A stretch of 64,000 nt of DNA from Solirubrobacter pauli. Lineage in GTDB: Bacteria > Actinomycetota > Thermoleophilia > Solirubrobacterales > Solirubrobacteraceae. Positions 24,378-33,188 of the stretch are shown piece after piece (within the stretch, counting starts at the first letter, position 1; each line of letters starts with the position of its first letter). A program made the translations under genes and the position numbers. The notes beneath the pieces were generated by a model, which saw only the letters and a list, made by a program, of their open reading frames with translations, was not told the DNA's origin and searched no databases. The DNA is taken from positions 992,001 through 1,056,000 of the forward strand of contig NZ_RBIL01000002.1 of the NCBI RefSeq assembly GCF_003633755.1. The letters are read 5' to 3'.

Positions 24378-25208
24378 GTGAGAGCCGTCAACCTCCTTCC
24401 CCCAGACACGCGCGGCGCGTCCAAGTCGTCCGCCGAGCTTGCCACTGGCCCGGAGGCCAAGGGCGGCGCCGGTCCCTTCGTGGTCCTCGGCGTCCTCGCC
24501 GCCTGCGTGGCAGGCGTGGCGGGCGTCGTCACCACCGACAACACGATCAAGCAGCGCAACGCCGATCTCGACCAGCTCGCGCAGCGCCAGCAGGCGATGC
24601 AGGCGCAGGTCACCAAGCTCAAGCCGTACGCCGACTTCGACGCCGCGGCCAAGGCCCGCGTCCAGACCGTCCGCGACATCGCCGGCTCGCGCTTCGACTG
24701 GGAGCAGGCGCTCCGCGACCTCTCGCGCGCCCTGCCGCAGGACGTCACGCTGACCGAGCTCAGCGGTGACATCGCCACCGACGCCGGTGGCCAGGGCGGC
24801 GCCCTGCGCACCGCGATCTCCGCCCCGGCGATCACCCTCACGGGCTGCACCGGCGGTCAGACCCAGGTCGCCCGCCTGATGGCGCGGCTGCGCGACGTCG
24901 ACGGCGTCACGCGCGTCTCGCTGTCGAGCTCGGTCAAGGCGAAGATCGACGACAACACCGCCGACGACAAGGCCACCGAGACCGAGAAGCGCCTGAGCGC
25001 GCCCTGCGGCAAGGGCAAGCGCCCGACCTTCGAGGTCGTCATGTTCTTCGAGGGCGAGGCCGCGAAGGTGGCCACGACCCCCGTCACCGCGACCGGCACG
25101 GTCAGCGAGACCCCGACCCCGACGCCGACCGCGACGCCTGAGGGCGGCGCGAGCTCCGGCGACGACAGCACCACGACCACGACGACCACCGACGGGGACT
25201 CGAAGTGA
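24378..25208 (+). CDS. pilN: Type IV pilus assembly protein PilN
   Basis: 276 residues. The PilN N-terminal motif VRAVNLLPPD binds PilM. A single membrane helix spans about 33-52, followed by a coiled coil and a periplasm-type ferredoxin-like domain (RFDWEQALRDLSRALPQDVTLTEL). An external tail of Thr/Pro/Ser repeats ends in seven Thr in a row. It links the cytoplasmic PilM ring to PilO. The stop overlaps the pilO GTG in GTGA. Confidence 0.9.
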   Translation: MRAVNLLPPDTRGASKSSAELATGPEAKGGAGPFVVLGVLAACVAGVAGVVTTDNTIKQRNADLDQLAQRQQAMQAQVTKLKPYADFDAAAKARVQTVRDIAGSRFDWEQALRDLSRALPQDVTLTELSGDIATDAGGQGGALRTAISAPAITLTGCTGGQTQVARLMARLRDVDGVTRVSLSSSVKAKIDDNTADDKATETEKRLSAPCGKGKRPTFEVVMFFEGEAAKVATTPVTATGTVSETPTPTPTATPEGGASSGDDSTTTTTTTDGDSK

Positions 25209-25933
25209 GCCGCACGTACAAGATCCTGCTCGTCCTCGTCGTGGCGGTCCTCGCCGGCGGGGGCTACTGGAAGCTCGCCCTGGCGCCCAAGCGCGCCGAG
25301 GCCGCCGATCTCCAGGAGCGCGTCGCCGTCGCCGAGGCCGAGCTCGCCCAGCAGCAGGCGCTCGTGAACACTTACCGCGGCGCCCAGAAGGACTACAAGG
25401 CCAACTACGAGACGGTCGTCCGCCTCGGCAAGGCGGTCCCGACCGACGACGACACGCGGTCGCTCCTCGTCCAGCTCGACACGTCCGCCAAGCGCGCGGG
25501 TGCCGGCTTCGACGCCATCAACGTCAACGGCGGAGGCGCCGCCGCCGACGACGGCACCGCCACCGCCACCGCTCCCGGTGCCATCAGCGCGGGTGCGTTC
25601 TCGGCGATGCCGTTCAGCTTCGGCTTCACCGGCACGTTCGCGTCGCTGGCCGACTTCTTCGCCCGGCTGGAGCGCTTCGTGTCCCTCAAGGGCGACGCGA
25701 TCAAGGTCAACGGCCGGTTGATCCGCGTCGAGAGCCTCACGCTCGCCCCCGCCGAGGACGGCTGGCCGGGCATGCAGGCCAGCGTCGGCGCGAGCGCCTA
25801 CATCGTCCCCGAGGCCACCGACCCGGGCGCCGCGGGGGCCACCCCCTCGACGGCCACGTCGACGACCACCACCACGACCACGACGACGACCGCCTCGGCG
25901 GGCGACGGCTCCACCGAGGCTGAGGCCCGATGA
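25205..25933 (+). CDS. pilO: Type IV pilus assembly protein PilO
   Basis: 242 residues from GTG 25205. An N-terminal membrane helix (5-25) is followed by a coiled coil with AEAELAQQQALVNTYRGAQKDY, then GKAVPTDDDTRSLLVQLDTSAKRAGAGFDAI and MPFSFGFTGTFASLADFFARLERFV, the PilO core. The C-terminus is a low-complexity Thr tract like that of PilN. It forms the PilN-PilO membrane heterodimer. The stop overlaps the next ATG. Confidence 0.88.
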   Translation: MSRTYKILLVLVVAVLAGGGYWKLALAPKRAEAADLQERVAVAEAELAQQQALVNTYRGAQKDYKANYETVVRLGKAVPTDDDTRSLLVQLDTSAKRAGAGFDAINVNGGGAAADDGTATATAPGAISAGAFSAMPFSFGFTGTFASLADFFARLERFVSLKGDAIKVNGRLIRVESLTLAPAEDGWPGMQASVGASAYIVPEATDPGAAGATPSTATSTTTTTTTTTTASAGDGSTEAEAR

Positions 25934-26805
25934 ACCTGATCACCGACACCTGGCGCGGGCTCGTCCAGCGCAAGCTCTGGCCCGTCGCGCTGCTGCTCGT
26001 GGCCGCGGTCGTGGCCGTGCCACTCGCGCTGGCCAAGGAGCCGGAGGTCGAGCCGGTGCCCGCGAACGCGGTCGCCAACGCCGACGAGGGCCTGCCGGCG
26101 ACCTACGTCACCGCGGCCGGTGCCGAGGAGGAGGCCGAAGAGGGCAGCGTCAAGCGCCGCCGCACGCTCGGCGCCACCAAGGACCCGTTCGAGCCGGCGC
26201 CACTGCCGAAGGCCAAGAAGAAGCAGTCCAAGAAGAAGCAGGCGACGTCATCGTCCAAGTCGACCGAGACCTCGTCGTCCAAGGACGGCGGCGGCTCCAA
26301 GTCGAGCGGCGGTGGCGGTGGCGGCGGCGGCAGCTCGTCCGCGCCGACCACGCCGGACGTGACGCCCACCCCGACCGCGACGCCGACGCCCCCACCGGCG
26401 AACTCGATCCGCGTGCGGTTCTCCAAGGTTGACGAGAACGGCACGTCCGACGAGCCCGAGGCCACGACCGTCCAGCGCCTCGAGGTGCTGCCGGACGAGG
26501 AGCACCCGGTGCTCGCGTACCGCGGTCTCGACAACGGCGGCAAGGTGGCCGTGTTCGAGCTCTCCGGCAACGTCCTCGTCGAGGGCGACGGCGAGTGCCT
26601 GCCCACCCCGCAGGACTGCCAGAACCTCACGCTGCGGGCGGGCGAGACCGCGTTCGTCACGGTCACCGACACCGGCGAGGAGACCGACGCCCAGTACCAG
26701 CTCGACCTCGTGAAGATCAACGGGAAGGGCAAGGCGAAGGCGTCCTCGCGCAAGCTCGAGAAGGCCGACGACAGCCGCCTGCGGACCTTCAAGGTCCAGC
26801 ACTAG
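25930..26805 (+). CDS. PilP-like membrane-anchored protein, end of pilNO operon
   Basis: 291 residues. A membrane helix spans about 16-36, followed by an acidic/Lys-rich linker. KDPFEP near residue 82 matches the motif that opens PilP-type domains. A long Ser/Lys/Gly tract (95-140, with eight Gly in a row) and a Pro/Thr stretch come next, followed by a beta domain (about 165-285) with one Cys pair (GECLPTPQDCQNL). Position and topology suit PilP, but there is no secretin to bind in a monoderm, so it may contact cell wall or another pilus part. The operon ends here. Confidence 0.7.
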   Translation: MNLITDTWRGLVQRKLWPVALLLVAAVVAVPLALAKEPEVEPVPANAVANADEGLPATYVTAAGAEEEAEEGSVKRRRTLGATKDPFEPAPLPKAKKKQSKKKQATSSSKSTETSSSKDGGGSKSSGGGGGGGGSSSAPTTPDVTPTPTATPTPPPANSIRVRFSKVDENGTSDEPEATTVQRLEVLPDEEHPVLAYRGLDNGGKVAVFELSGNVLVEGDGECLPTPQDCQNLTLRAGETAFVTVTDTGEETDAQYQLDLVKINGKGKAKASSRKLEKADDSRLRTFKVQH

Positions 26806-26836
26806 AAGACCTGCGGCGGGAGCCGATGAAGCGGAC

Positions 26837-26856
26837 GGCGGGCCTCAGTGCCCGCC
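26837..26856 (+). terminator. Hairpin after the pilNO operon
   Basis: GGCGGGC-CTCAGT-GCCCGCC, a 7-bp perfect stem 31 bases after the PilP-like stop and just before the aroC promoter. It lacks a T-run. Confidence 0.5.
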
Positions 26857-26864
26857 GACGCTCG

Positions 26865-26870
26865 TAGGAT
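26865..26870 (+). promoter_or_regulatory. -10 box TAGGAT of the aro operon, leaderless geometry
   Basis: TAGGAT ends 7 bases before the aroC GTG at 26878. Confidence 0.5.
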
Positions 26871-26877
26871 CTCCGGC

Positions 26878-28050
26878 GTGCCATTGCACGTCGTCACCGC
26901 CGGCGAGTCACACGGGCCGGGCCTCACCACGATCGTGGAGGGCCTGCCTGCGGGCCTGGAGCTCTCTCAGGAAGCGATCGATCGCGACCTCGCGCGACGC
27001 CAGCTCGGCCACGGCCGGGGCGGGCGGATGAAGATCGAGAAGGACGCTGCCGCGGTCACCTCCGGCGTACGCCACGGGCGCACGCTGGGCGGTCCGATCG
27101 CGCTGCAGGTCGCCAACCGCGACTACAAGAACTGGGAAGAGCGGATGAACCCGTGGCCCGTCGAAGCCGACGTGCCCGAGGTCCATCTTCCGCGTCCCGG
27201 GCACGCCGACCTCGCGGGCGTCCAGAAGTACGGCTTCACGGACGTGCGCAACGTGCTCGAGCGAGCCAGCGCCCGGGAGACCGCCGCGCGCGTCGCCGGC
27301 GGGGCGCTCGCCAAGGAGTTCCTGCGCGCGCTCGGCGTCACCGTCATCTCGCACGTGACCCAGATCGGGTCGGTGCGGGCGCCGGAGACGGCCGGGTCGC
27401 TGACGCTCGCCGACTTCGACGGCGTCGACGAGTCGCCGGTCCGCTGCCTCGACGCCGAGGCCACGAAGGCGATGGTCAACGAGATCAACGTCCTGCGCAA
27501 GAAGAACGAGTCGATCGGCGGCATCTTCGAGCTGTACGCGTTCGGGCTCGTGCCCGGCCTGGGCTCGCACGTGTCCTGGACCGAGCGCATGGACGGGCTG
27601 ATCGCGGGCGCGCTGCTGTCGATCCAGGCGGCGAAGGGCGTCGGGCTCGGCGACGGGTTCGACCTCGCGGGCCGGCCCGGCTCGGAGGCGCACGACGAGA
27701 TCTTCTACTCCGAGGAACGCGGCTACTACCGCGAGACGAACCGCAGCGGCGGCATCGAGGGCGGCATGACCACCGGCGAGCCGCTCGTGGCGCGCGTGGC
27801 CATGAAGCCGATCCCGACGCTCACCAAGCCGCTGCGTTCGGTCGACATCTCCACCAAGCAGCCGTCGCAGGCACTGCGCGAGCGCACGGACTCGTGCGTC
27901 GTGCCGGCCGCCGGCGTGGTCGGCGAGGCGATGCTGGCGATCGTGCTCGCCGGCGCCTACCGGGACAAGTTCGGCGGCGATCACATCGACGACGTCAAGG
28001 CGTCCGTCGCGGCCTACCAGGAGCGCATCGGGTGGAAACCCCGGCCCTAG
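26878..28050 (+). CDS. aroC: Chorismate synthase
   Basis: 390 residues from GTG 26878. The start is chosen from the conserved opening (LHVVTAGESHGPGL) and the TAGGAT box 7 bases before it. Signatures include GESHGPGLT, RRQLGHGRGGRMKIEKD, RPGHADLAGVQKYG and RASARETAARVAGGALAK, which bind FMN and EPSP. It converts EPSP to chorismate, the last shared step to aromatic amino acids. The aroKB GTG lies 19 bases inside its 3' end. Confidence 0.96.
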   Translation: MPLHVVTAGESHGPGLTTIVEGLPAGLELSQEAIDRDLARRQLGHGRGGRMKIEKDAAAVTSGVRHGRTLGGPIALQVANRDYKNWEERMNPWPVEADVPEVHLPRPGHADLAGVQKYGFTDVRNVLERASARETAARVAGGALAKEFLRALGVTVISHVTQIGSVRAPETAGSLTLADFDGVDESPVRCLDAEATKAMVNEINVLRKKNESIGGIFELYAFGLVPGLGSHVSWTERMDGLIAGALLSIQAAKGVGLGDGFDLAGRPGSEAHDEIFYSEERGYYRETNRSGGIEGGMTTGEPLVARVAMKPIPTLTKPLRSVDISTKQPSQALRERTDSCVVPAAGVVGEAMLAIVLAGAYRDKFGGDHIDDVKASVAAYQERIGWKPRP

Positions 28051-29543
28051 TCTTCATCGGGTTCATGGGCGCCGGCAAGACGACCGGCGCCCGGGCGGCG
28101 GCCGCGGCGCTCGGCGTGCGCGCCGTCGACACCGATCGCGAGCTCGAGCAGCGCCTCGGCACGTCGATCGAGGACTACTTCGCGTCCCACGGCGAGCGAG
28201 CGTTCCGCGAGGCCGAGGAGGACGTGGTCGCCGAGGTGCTGGAGACGGTGCCGGCGCCGGTCATCTCGCTCGGCGGCGGGTCGATCGGCAGCGCCCGCGT
28301 GCGAGAGCTGCTCGCACGCCACACGGTCGTGATGCTCGACGTGGACGAGCCGACGGCCTGGCGCCGGGCGGGCGGCAAGCGCCGGCCGCTGGCCCGCGAC
28401 CGCGAGCGGTTCGCGGCGCTGCACGCCGAGCGCGCACCCCAGTACGAGGCACTCGCCGACGCCGTGCTGCTCGACGGCGGCGCGGAGACGATCCGCCGCG
28501 CGGCGGGTGCGCTGCGCCGCATCCCGCCGGGCGTGAAGGTCCTGTGGGCGGTCGCGGGCGAGCACAACTACCCGGTGTATGTGGGGGACGTGCTCGACGG
28601 GGCGTTCTGGCCGCTGCGCGGGCGCCGCTTCCTGCTGTCCGACGACGCGGTCGCGCCGCTGTACGCCGACCGCGTGCCGGAGGCGCTGGGGCCGTTCACG
28701 ATGCCGCCCGGCGAGGAGGCCAAGACGCTCGCGACGGCCGAGCGGCTCCTGCGCGGGATGGCGGCGGCCGGCATGGACCACGACGACCACGTGGCGGCCC
28801 TGGGCGGCGGCGTGGTCGGCGACGTGGCCGGCTTCTGCGCGGCGGTCTACCAGCGGGGCGTCGGCGTCGTGCAGGTGCCGACGACGCTCGTGGCGCAGGT
28901 CGACTCCGCATACGGCGGCAAGACCGGCGTGGACCTGCCGGAGGGCAAGAACTACGTCGGCGCCTACCACCAGCCGCGGGCGGTGCTGTCGGACCCGCGG
29001 GTGCTGCAGACGCTGCCGCGCGAGGAGCTCGCCGCGGGCTGGGCGGAGGTCATCAAGACCGCGCTGATCGCCGGCGGGCCGCTGTGGGCGCGCGTGCGCC
29101 GCGGCGCGCAGGACGTGGACCGCGACCTCGTGCTGGCCTGCGCGCGCACGAAGCTGGGCGTGGTCGCCCGCGACGAGCGTGACGCCGGCCGCCGCCAGGT
29201 CCTCAACCTCGGGCACACGGTCGGCCACGCGATCGAGACCGCGACGGGCTACGCGCGCTATCGCCATGGCGAGGCCGTCGGGCTCGGGCTGCTGGCGGCG
29301 TTGACGCTGTCCGGCCAGGAGCGCCTGCGGGCCGAGGTGTCCGAGCTGTTGGAGGAGCACCGGCTCCCGACGACGCTTGATCCCGCCGTCGACGAGGACG
29401 CGGTGCTCACCGCGGTGCAGCGCGACAAGAAGCGGCGCGGCGGGCGTGTCGGGTTCGTCGTGGTCGACGCGCCGGGCGAGGTCCGCACGGGCGTGCCGAT
29501 GGAAGACGACGCCGTCCGCGCGGCGGTCAAGGAGCTGCGATGA
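28032..29543 (+). CDS. aroKB: Bifunctional shikimate kinase / 3-dehydroquinate synthase (AroK-AroB fusion)
   Basis: 503 residues in one uninterrupted frame. Residues 1-165 are shikimate kinase: Walker A GFMGAGKTTG, DTDRELEQRLG, the substrate pair SLGGGS, and RRPLARDRERFAALHAER in the lid. Residues 170-503 are a complete 3-dehydroquinate synthase: ALGGGVVGDVAGFCAAVYQRG for NAD, VPTTLVAQVDSAYGGKTGVDLPEGKN, GWAEVIKTALI, and Zn ligands in RQVLNLGHTVGHAIE and YRHGEAVGLG. It catalyses steps 2 and 5 of the shikimate pathway. The usual separate aroK and aroB are replaced by this fusion, known in a few other lineages. Confidence 0.93.
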   Translation: METPALVFIGFMGAGKTTGARAAAAALGVRAVDTDRELEQRLGTSIEDYFASHGERAFREAEEDVVAEVLETVPAPVISLGGGSIGSARVRELLARHTVVMLDVDEPTAWRRAGGKRRPLARDRERFAALHAERAPQYEALADAVLLDGGAETIRRAAGALRRIPPGVKVLWAVAGEHNYPVYVGDVLDGAFWPLRGRRFLLSDDAVAPLYADRVPEALGPFTMPPGEEAKTLATAERLLRGMAAAGMDHDDHVAALGGGVVGDVAGFCAAVYQRGVGVVQVPTTLVAQVDSAYGGKTGVDLPEGKNYVGAYHQPRAVLSDPRVLQTLPREELAAGWAEVIKTALIAGGPLWARVRRGAQDVDRDLVLACARTKLGVVARDERDAGRRQVLNLGHTVGHAIETATGYARYRHGEAVGLGLLAALTLSGQERLRAEVSELLEEHRLPTTLDPAVDEDAVLTAVQRDKKRRGGRVGFVVVDAPGEVRTGVPMEDDAVRAAVKELR

Positions 29544-29980
29544 GGAACCGAGCCCTCGTGATGCACGGGATCAACTTCAGCGCGCTCGACCGGCGTCCGG
29601 CCGAGCACTACGGCGGGTTGACGTACGCGCAGCTCGAACGGGAGATCACGCGCTTCGGCCGCGAGCTGGACGTGACCGTCAACTGCTTTCAGTCCAACTA
29701 CGAAGGCGCCTTCGTCGAGGAGCTGCACAAGGCCTCCGACTACGCGGACGGGATCCTGATCAACCCCGGCGCCTGGACGCACTACTCCTGGGCGATCCGC
29801 GACGCGATCGAGATCGCGGGGCTGCCCGCGATCGAGGTGCACCTCTCGAACGTGGACGCCCGCGAGCCGTTCCGACAGGTGTCGGTGCTCGAGGGCGTGC
29901 GCACGGGCAAGGTCGCCGGCAAGGGCGTCGACGGGTACCGGGACGGACTGCAGCTGCTCAAGGAGGCGTGGGAACGTTGA
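29540..29980 (+). CDS. aroQ: Type II 3-dehydroquinate dehydratase
   Basis: 146 residues, the normal size. Active-loop Arg and Tyr are kept in LDRRPAEHYG. INPGAWTHYSWAIRDAI carries the Asn and the His general acid, with Trp and Tyr replacing the usual Tyr and Thr/Ser. VHLSNVDAREPFRQVS and the final GVDGY are standard. The N-terminal HGINFSALD departs from the common HGPNLNLLG. It dehydrates 3-dehydroquinate between the two AroKB steps. The start overlaps the aroKB stop (ATGA). Confidence 0.92.
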   Translation: MRNRALVMHGINFSALDRRPAEHYGGLTYAQLEREITRFGRELDVTVNCFQSNYEGAFVEELHKASDYADGILINPGAWTHYSWAIRDAIEIAGLPAIEVHLSNVDAREPFRQVSVLEGVRTGKVAGKGVDGYRDGLQLLKEAWER

Positions 29981-31023
29981 GTCGAGCGGATCGAGTCGCC
30001 GGGCGGCTGGAGGGCGTCGACGCGCTCCTCGTCACCGAGCCGGCGAACCTGCGCTACGTCACCGGGTTCACCGGCTCGAACGGGTTCGCCGTGGTCGGGC
30101 GGGACGTGCGCCGCTTCGTCACCGACTTCCGGTACGTCGAGCAGGCCAAGCTCGAGGTGCCGGACTTCGACCGCGAGCAGGGGCCGCAGGAGCTGTTCGC
30201 AGCCCTGAAGGGCTTCGGCGGACGGCTCGGGTTCGACGACGCGCACCTGTCGGTCAAGCAGCACCGGCGCCTGGAGAAGCTGCTCGAGGGGGTCGAGCTG
30301 GTGCCGCTCGGCGGCGTCGTCGAGGAGGTCCGGGCCGTCAAGGAGCCGGGGGAGATCCTGCGGATCGCGGCCGCCGCGGCGCTGGTGGACGAGATCTACG
30401 GCTGGCTGCTGGAGTACGGCCTCGTCGGCCGGACGGAGCGCGCGGTGGCGATCGCGCTCGAGCACGAGATGCGCCTGCGTGGCGCCTCGGGCCCGTCGTT
30501 CCCCTCGATCGTCGCCGCGGGCGAGCACGGCGCACTTCCGCACGCGCAGCCGCGCGAGGTCGAGATCCCGCGTGACACGCTCGTCACGATCGACATCGGC
30601 GCGGTGCTCGACGGCTACTGCTCGGACTGCACGCGGACGTGGGCGACCGGGGACCTCTCGGACCAGCTGGCGGAGATCTACGCGCTGACGCTGCGGGCGC
30701 AGGTGACCGCGCTCGACGAGGTGCGGCCGGGGCCGCTGGGCCGCGAGATCGATGCGGTCGCGCGCGACATCATCACCGCCGCCGGGCACGGCGAGCACTT
30801 CGGGCACGGGCTCGGGCACGGCGTCGGCCTCGTCACGCACGAGGCGCCGCGCCTCGCGCGCTCAGGAGAGACCGCGCTGGTTGCAGGCCATGTGGTGACC
30901 GTGGAACCCGGCGTCTACCTGCCCGGCGTGGGCGGCGTGCGGATCGAGGATCTGGTGGTCGTGACAGAGACCGGGCGCGATGTGCTTTCGCACACCTCCA
31001 AGGAGCTCCTGACCGTCGCTTAG
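29977..31023 (+). CDS. M24 family Xaa-Pro peptidase
   Basis: 348 residues. The TTG at 29977 is preferred because AAGGAGG lies 10 bases upstream and the codon overlaps the aroQ stop (TTGA); a GTG at 29968 sits too close to that site. An N-terminal creatinase-like domain (1-120: LLVTEPANLRYVTGFTGSNG) is followed by the pita-bread domain. The metal ligands are intact: VTIDIGAVLDGYCSDCTRTW, HGLGHGVGL, VEPGVYLPG, VRIEDLVVV. It cleaves X-Pro bonds. A Pro peptidase at this point, before efp, is the usual Gram-positive gene order. Confidence 0.92.
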   Translation: MSRADRVAGRLEGVDALLVTEPANLRYVTGFTGSNGFAVVGRDVRRFVTDFRYVEQAKLEVPDFDREQGPQELFAALKGFGGRLGFDDAHLSVKQHRRLEKLLEGVELVPLGGVVEEVRAVKEPGEILRIAAAAALVDEIYGWLLEYGLVGRTERAVAIALEHEMRLRGASGPSFPSIVAAGEHGALPHAQPREVEIPRDTLVTIDIGAVLDGYCSDCTRTWATGDLSDQLAEIYALTLRAQVTALDEVRPGPLGREIDAVARDIITAAGHGEHFGHGLGHGVGLVTHEAPRLARSGETALVAGHVVTVEPGVYLPGVGGVRIEDLVVVTETGRDVLSHTSKELLTVA

Positions 31024-31048
31024 GGTGCTCACCCCACGGGCCGGCCCT

Positions 31049-31075
31049 CAAGGCGGCCCGCTCGGCGGTCGATAT
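31049..31075 (+). promoter_or_regulatory. Sigma-28 (WhiG/FliA-type) promoter of the secreted Ca-repeat protein
   Basis: CAAG at 31049-31052, a 15-base spacer, and GTCGATAT at 31068-31075. The ATG at 31084 follows after 8 bases. Confidence 0.55.
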
Positions 31076-31083
31076 CGAGGTCG

Positions 31084-32655
31084 ATGGTACTTCGACCCCG
31101 CACCCGCCACCTGCGCCGCGCCGTCGTCGCGGTCGCGCTCGGCGCGCTCGTCGTGCCCGCCACGGCGGACGCGGCCAAGAAAAAGACGCCGGCGATCACG
31201 AAGGTGACGCCGAAGACCGCGTTCGTCGGCACGAAGCTGACGATCACGGGCAAGAACTTCAAGCGCGGCAAGGCCAAGAACAGCGTGCTCTTCCGTCGCG
31301 ACGGCGGCAAGGCCCTGTTCGTCAAGGCCGACGTGAGCACGACCAAGAAGCTCACGGTCGTGGTGCCGAAGACCCTCGAGAAGTACATGGTCGCCAAGGG
31401 CGGCCAGCCGACCGCGACGCGGTTCCGCATCCGCGTCCTGTCGGCCAAGCTCAGCCGCTCGTACACGTCCGCCAAGGCGTCGCCGTTGATCGGCCCCGAG
31501 CAGGCGAAGACGTCCGACGTCTCCGATGGCGCCGGCGTGCCGACCGCGCCCGACGGCGACTGCGACAGTGACGGCATCAAGAACGGCGTCGACCCCGATG
31601 ACGACAACGACCTGCTGGCCGACGGGCTCGAGCTCAGCCTGAAGCTCGACCCGTGCTCGGGCGACACGGACCGCGACGGCGTCGAGGACGGCTACGAGTA
31701 CCAGTCGGCGATCGACCTCAACAACGACGACTACCAGTCGCCGAACACGGCGATCCCGCACCCGTACAAGTCGCCGTACCCGAACCCGCTGTTCGCGGAC
31801 GCCGACAAGGACTACGACGGCGACGGCCTCGACCTGCTCGAGGAGTACAAGCTCTGGCAGTACACCTACGAGGTCAACCACACGGCCACGCGGACGCTCT
31901 CGCCGCTGTCCTACAGCGACGGCGCCCAGTACTCGCTGTCCGTCCTCGCGGGCGGCAACGGCCGCCGTACGCCGACGATGTCCGTGGCCGCGTACGTCCC
32001 GCCGCAGAACTTCCGCCTGTGGGTCGACGCGGCCGGGTTCGGCTCGGCCTGGATCTACAACCTGACCGGCCCGCACGTCGCGGTGCTCCGTGACCTGTAC
32101 GACATGGACCGCAACGGCGTCGTCACGACCACGCCGACGTACGACGGCCTGAACCTCACGACGAACAACCAGCGGCGGGCCGAGCGGACGTACTGGGACC
32201 TCGACGCGGACGGCTTCGTGTCCGACGACGAGCGCGACGAGGACGCCGACGGCCTCAACAACTACTACGAGGTCAGCGGCGGACCGATGTCGCCCGAGTT
32301 CTGGCGCACGTGCTACTCGAAGGAGGGCGAGTACCCGATCAAGTACGCCGGCACGAAGGCCCACGACGCCGACAGCGACGGCGACGGCATCCTCGACGGT
32401 GCCGACGACCAGGACTTCGACGACGTGCCGAACATCATGGAGCTCAGCCGCAACCTGGCCGGCGACTGGCCGCTCGCGGGCTACTGCGACCCGGGGGTGA
32501 CGCCGTATGACTCGTCGATCCCCCGCAAGGCGCTCGTGAACCCGTTCAACCCCTGCCTGCCGGACATCAACTCCCGCACGTGCCAGCGGCACCCCGTGAT
32601 CACGGACAAGTACCCGCCGTTCGATCCGAACTGGCAGCCGTTCGCGCTGAACTAG
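31084..32655 (+). CDS. Secreted IPT/TIG and calcium-repeat protein
   Basis: 523 residues. A signal peptide (about 1-32) is followed by an IPT/TIG Ig-like domain (residues 38-130: ITKVTPKTAFVGTKLTITGKNF). Several thrombospondin type 3-like Asp-rich calcium loops follow: DGDCDSDGIKNGVDPDDDND, DTDRDGVEDGYE, DADKDYDGDGLDLLEEY, DLDADGFVSDDERDEDADGL and DADSDGDGILDGADDQDFDD. The C-terminus has Cys-rich segments. It is probably a surface or matrix protein stiffened by calcium. It carries the same type of promoter as the pilus genes and has no ribosome binding site. It interrupts the usual pepQ-efp-nusB order. Confidence 0.85.
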   Translation: MVLRPRTRHLRRAVVAVALGALVVPATADAAKKKTPAITKVTPKTAFVGTKLTITGKNFKRGKAKNSVLFRRDGGKALFVKADVSTTKKLTVVVPKTLEKYMVAKGGQPTATRFRIRVLSAKLSRSYTSAKASPLIGPEQAKTSDVSDGAGVPTAPDGDCDSDGIKNGVDPDDDNDLLADGLELSLKLDPCSGDTDRDGVEDGYEYQSAIDLNNDDYQSPNTAIPHPYKSPYPNPLFADADKDYDGDGLDLLEEYKLWQYTYEVNHTATRTLSPLSYSDGAQYSLSVLAGGNGRRTPTMSVAAYVPPQNFRLWVDAAGFGSAWIYNLTGPHVAVLRDLYDMDRNGVVTTTPTYDGLNLTTNNQRRAERTYWDLDADGFVSDDERDEDADGLNNYYEVSGGPMSPEFWRTCYSKEGEYPIKYAGTKAHDADSDGDGILDGADDQDFDDVPNIMELSRNLAGDWPLAGYCDPGVTPYDSSIPRKALVNPFNPCLPDINSRTCQRHPVITDKYPPFDPNWQPFALN

Positions 32656-33188
32656 GTCGTGCTCTCGAGGGCCCGCTCCGTGCGGGCCCTCGTCATCTCG
32701 GCGGCCAGCTTCGGCGCGCCGTTGAGCGTCTGGAACACCACGCAGTAGCGCTCGGTGAGCTTGAGCAGCGTGGCGAGCTGCTCGTCGTCGGCGGGCGTGT
32801 CGACCTCGAAGCGCAGGCGGATGTCGGAGAACCCGACGGGCGCCTCCCGGTCGACGCCGAGCGTGCCGCGGAAGTCCAGGTCACCCTCGGCGTAGACGTG
32901 ACCCTCGGTGATCGGCACGTCGATCGCCGTCGCCACCGCCTGCAGCGTGACGCCGGCACAGGCGACGAGCGCCTCGAGCAGCATGTCGCCCGAGCACAGC
33001 AGGCTGCCGTCGCCGCCGGTGAGCGGATGCAGGCCGGCCTGGGCGATCGCGCGCCCGGTCTCGACGTTGCAGCTGACGCCCTCGCCGACCGTCCCCTTGG
33101 CCTTGAGGGTGAGGAAGGCCTCGCTCGGGTCGTCCTTGTAGCGGCTCTTCAGCGGCGCCTGGAGCGCCCTCAGCTCGTCGCGGTTCAT
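32652..33188 (-). CDS. OsmC/Ohr-family protein
   Basis: 178 residues. It has an OsmC-like beta sheet with LTLKAKGTVGEGVSCNVETGR, then LHPLTGGDGSLLCSGDMLLEALVACAGVTLQAVATAI, the helix that carries the first active Cys of the family. The second expected position is in LTERYCVVFQTL. These Cys reduce organic or fatty peroxides with a thiol partner. It is longer at the N-terminus than Ohr, closer to the YhfA/OsmC branch. The start overlaps the MarR-GNAT stop (ATGA). The stop is shared with the convergent gene in CTAG. Confidence 0.85.
   Translation of the reverse strand: MNRDELRALQAPLKSRYKDDPSEAFLTLKAKGTVGEGVSCNVETGRAIAQAGLHPLTGGDGSLLCSGDMLLEALVACAGVTLQAVATAIDVPITEGHVYAEGDLDFRGTLGVDREAPVGFSDIRLRFEVDTPADDEQLATLLKLTERYCVVFQTLNGAPKLAAEMTRARTERALESTT
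32667..32691. terminator. Strong hairpin inside the osmC 3' end
   Basis: GAGGGCCCGC-TCCGT-GCGGGCCCTC, a 10-bp perfect stem starting 12 bases after the stop of the secreted protein. It overlaps the last codons of the convergent osmC-like gene. Confidence 0.6.

Noticed and set aside
26826-26867. A 13-residue leader peptide before aroC as an attenuator
   Set aside because: It has no aromatic residues and overlaps the hairpin and promoter; transcription probably starts after it.
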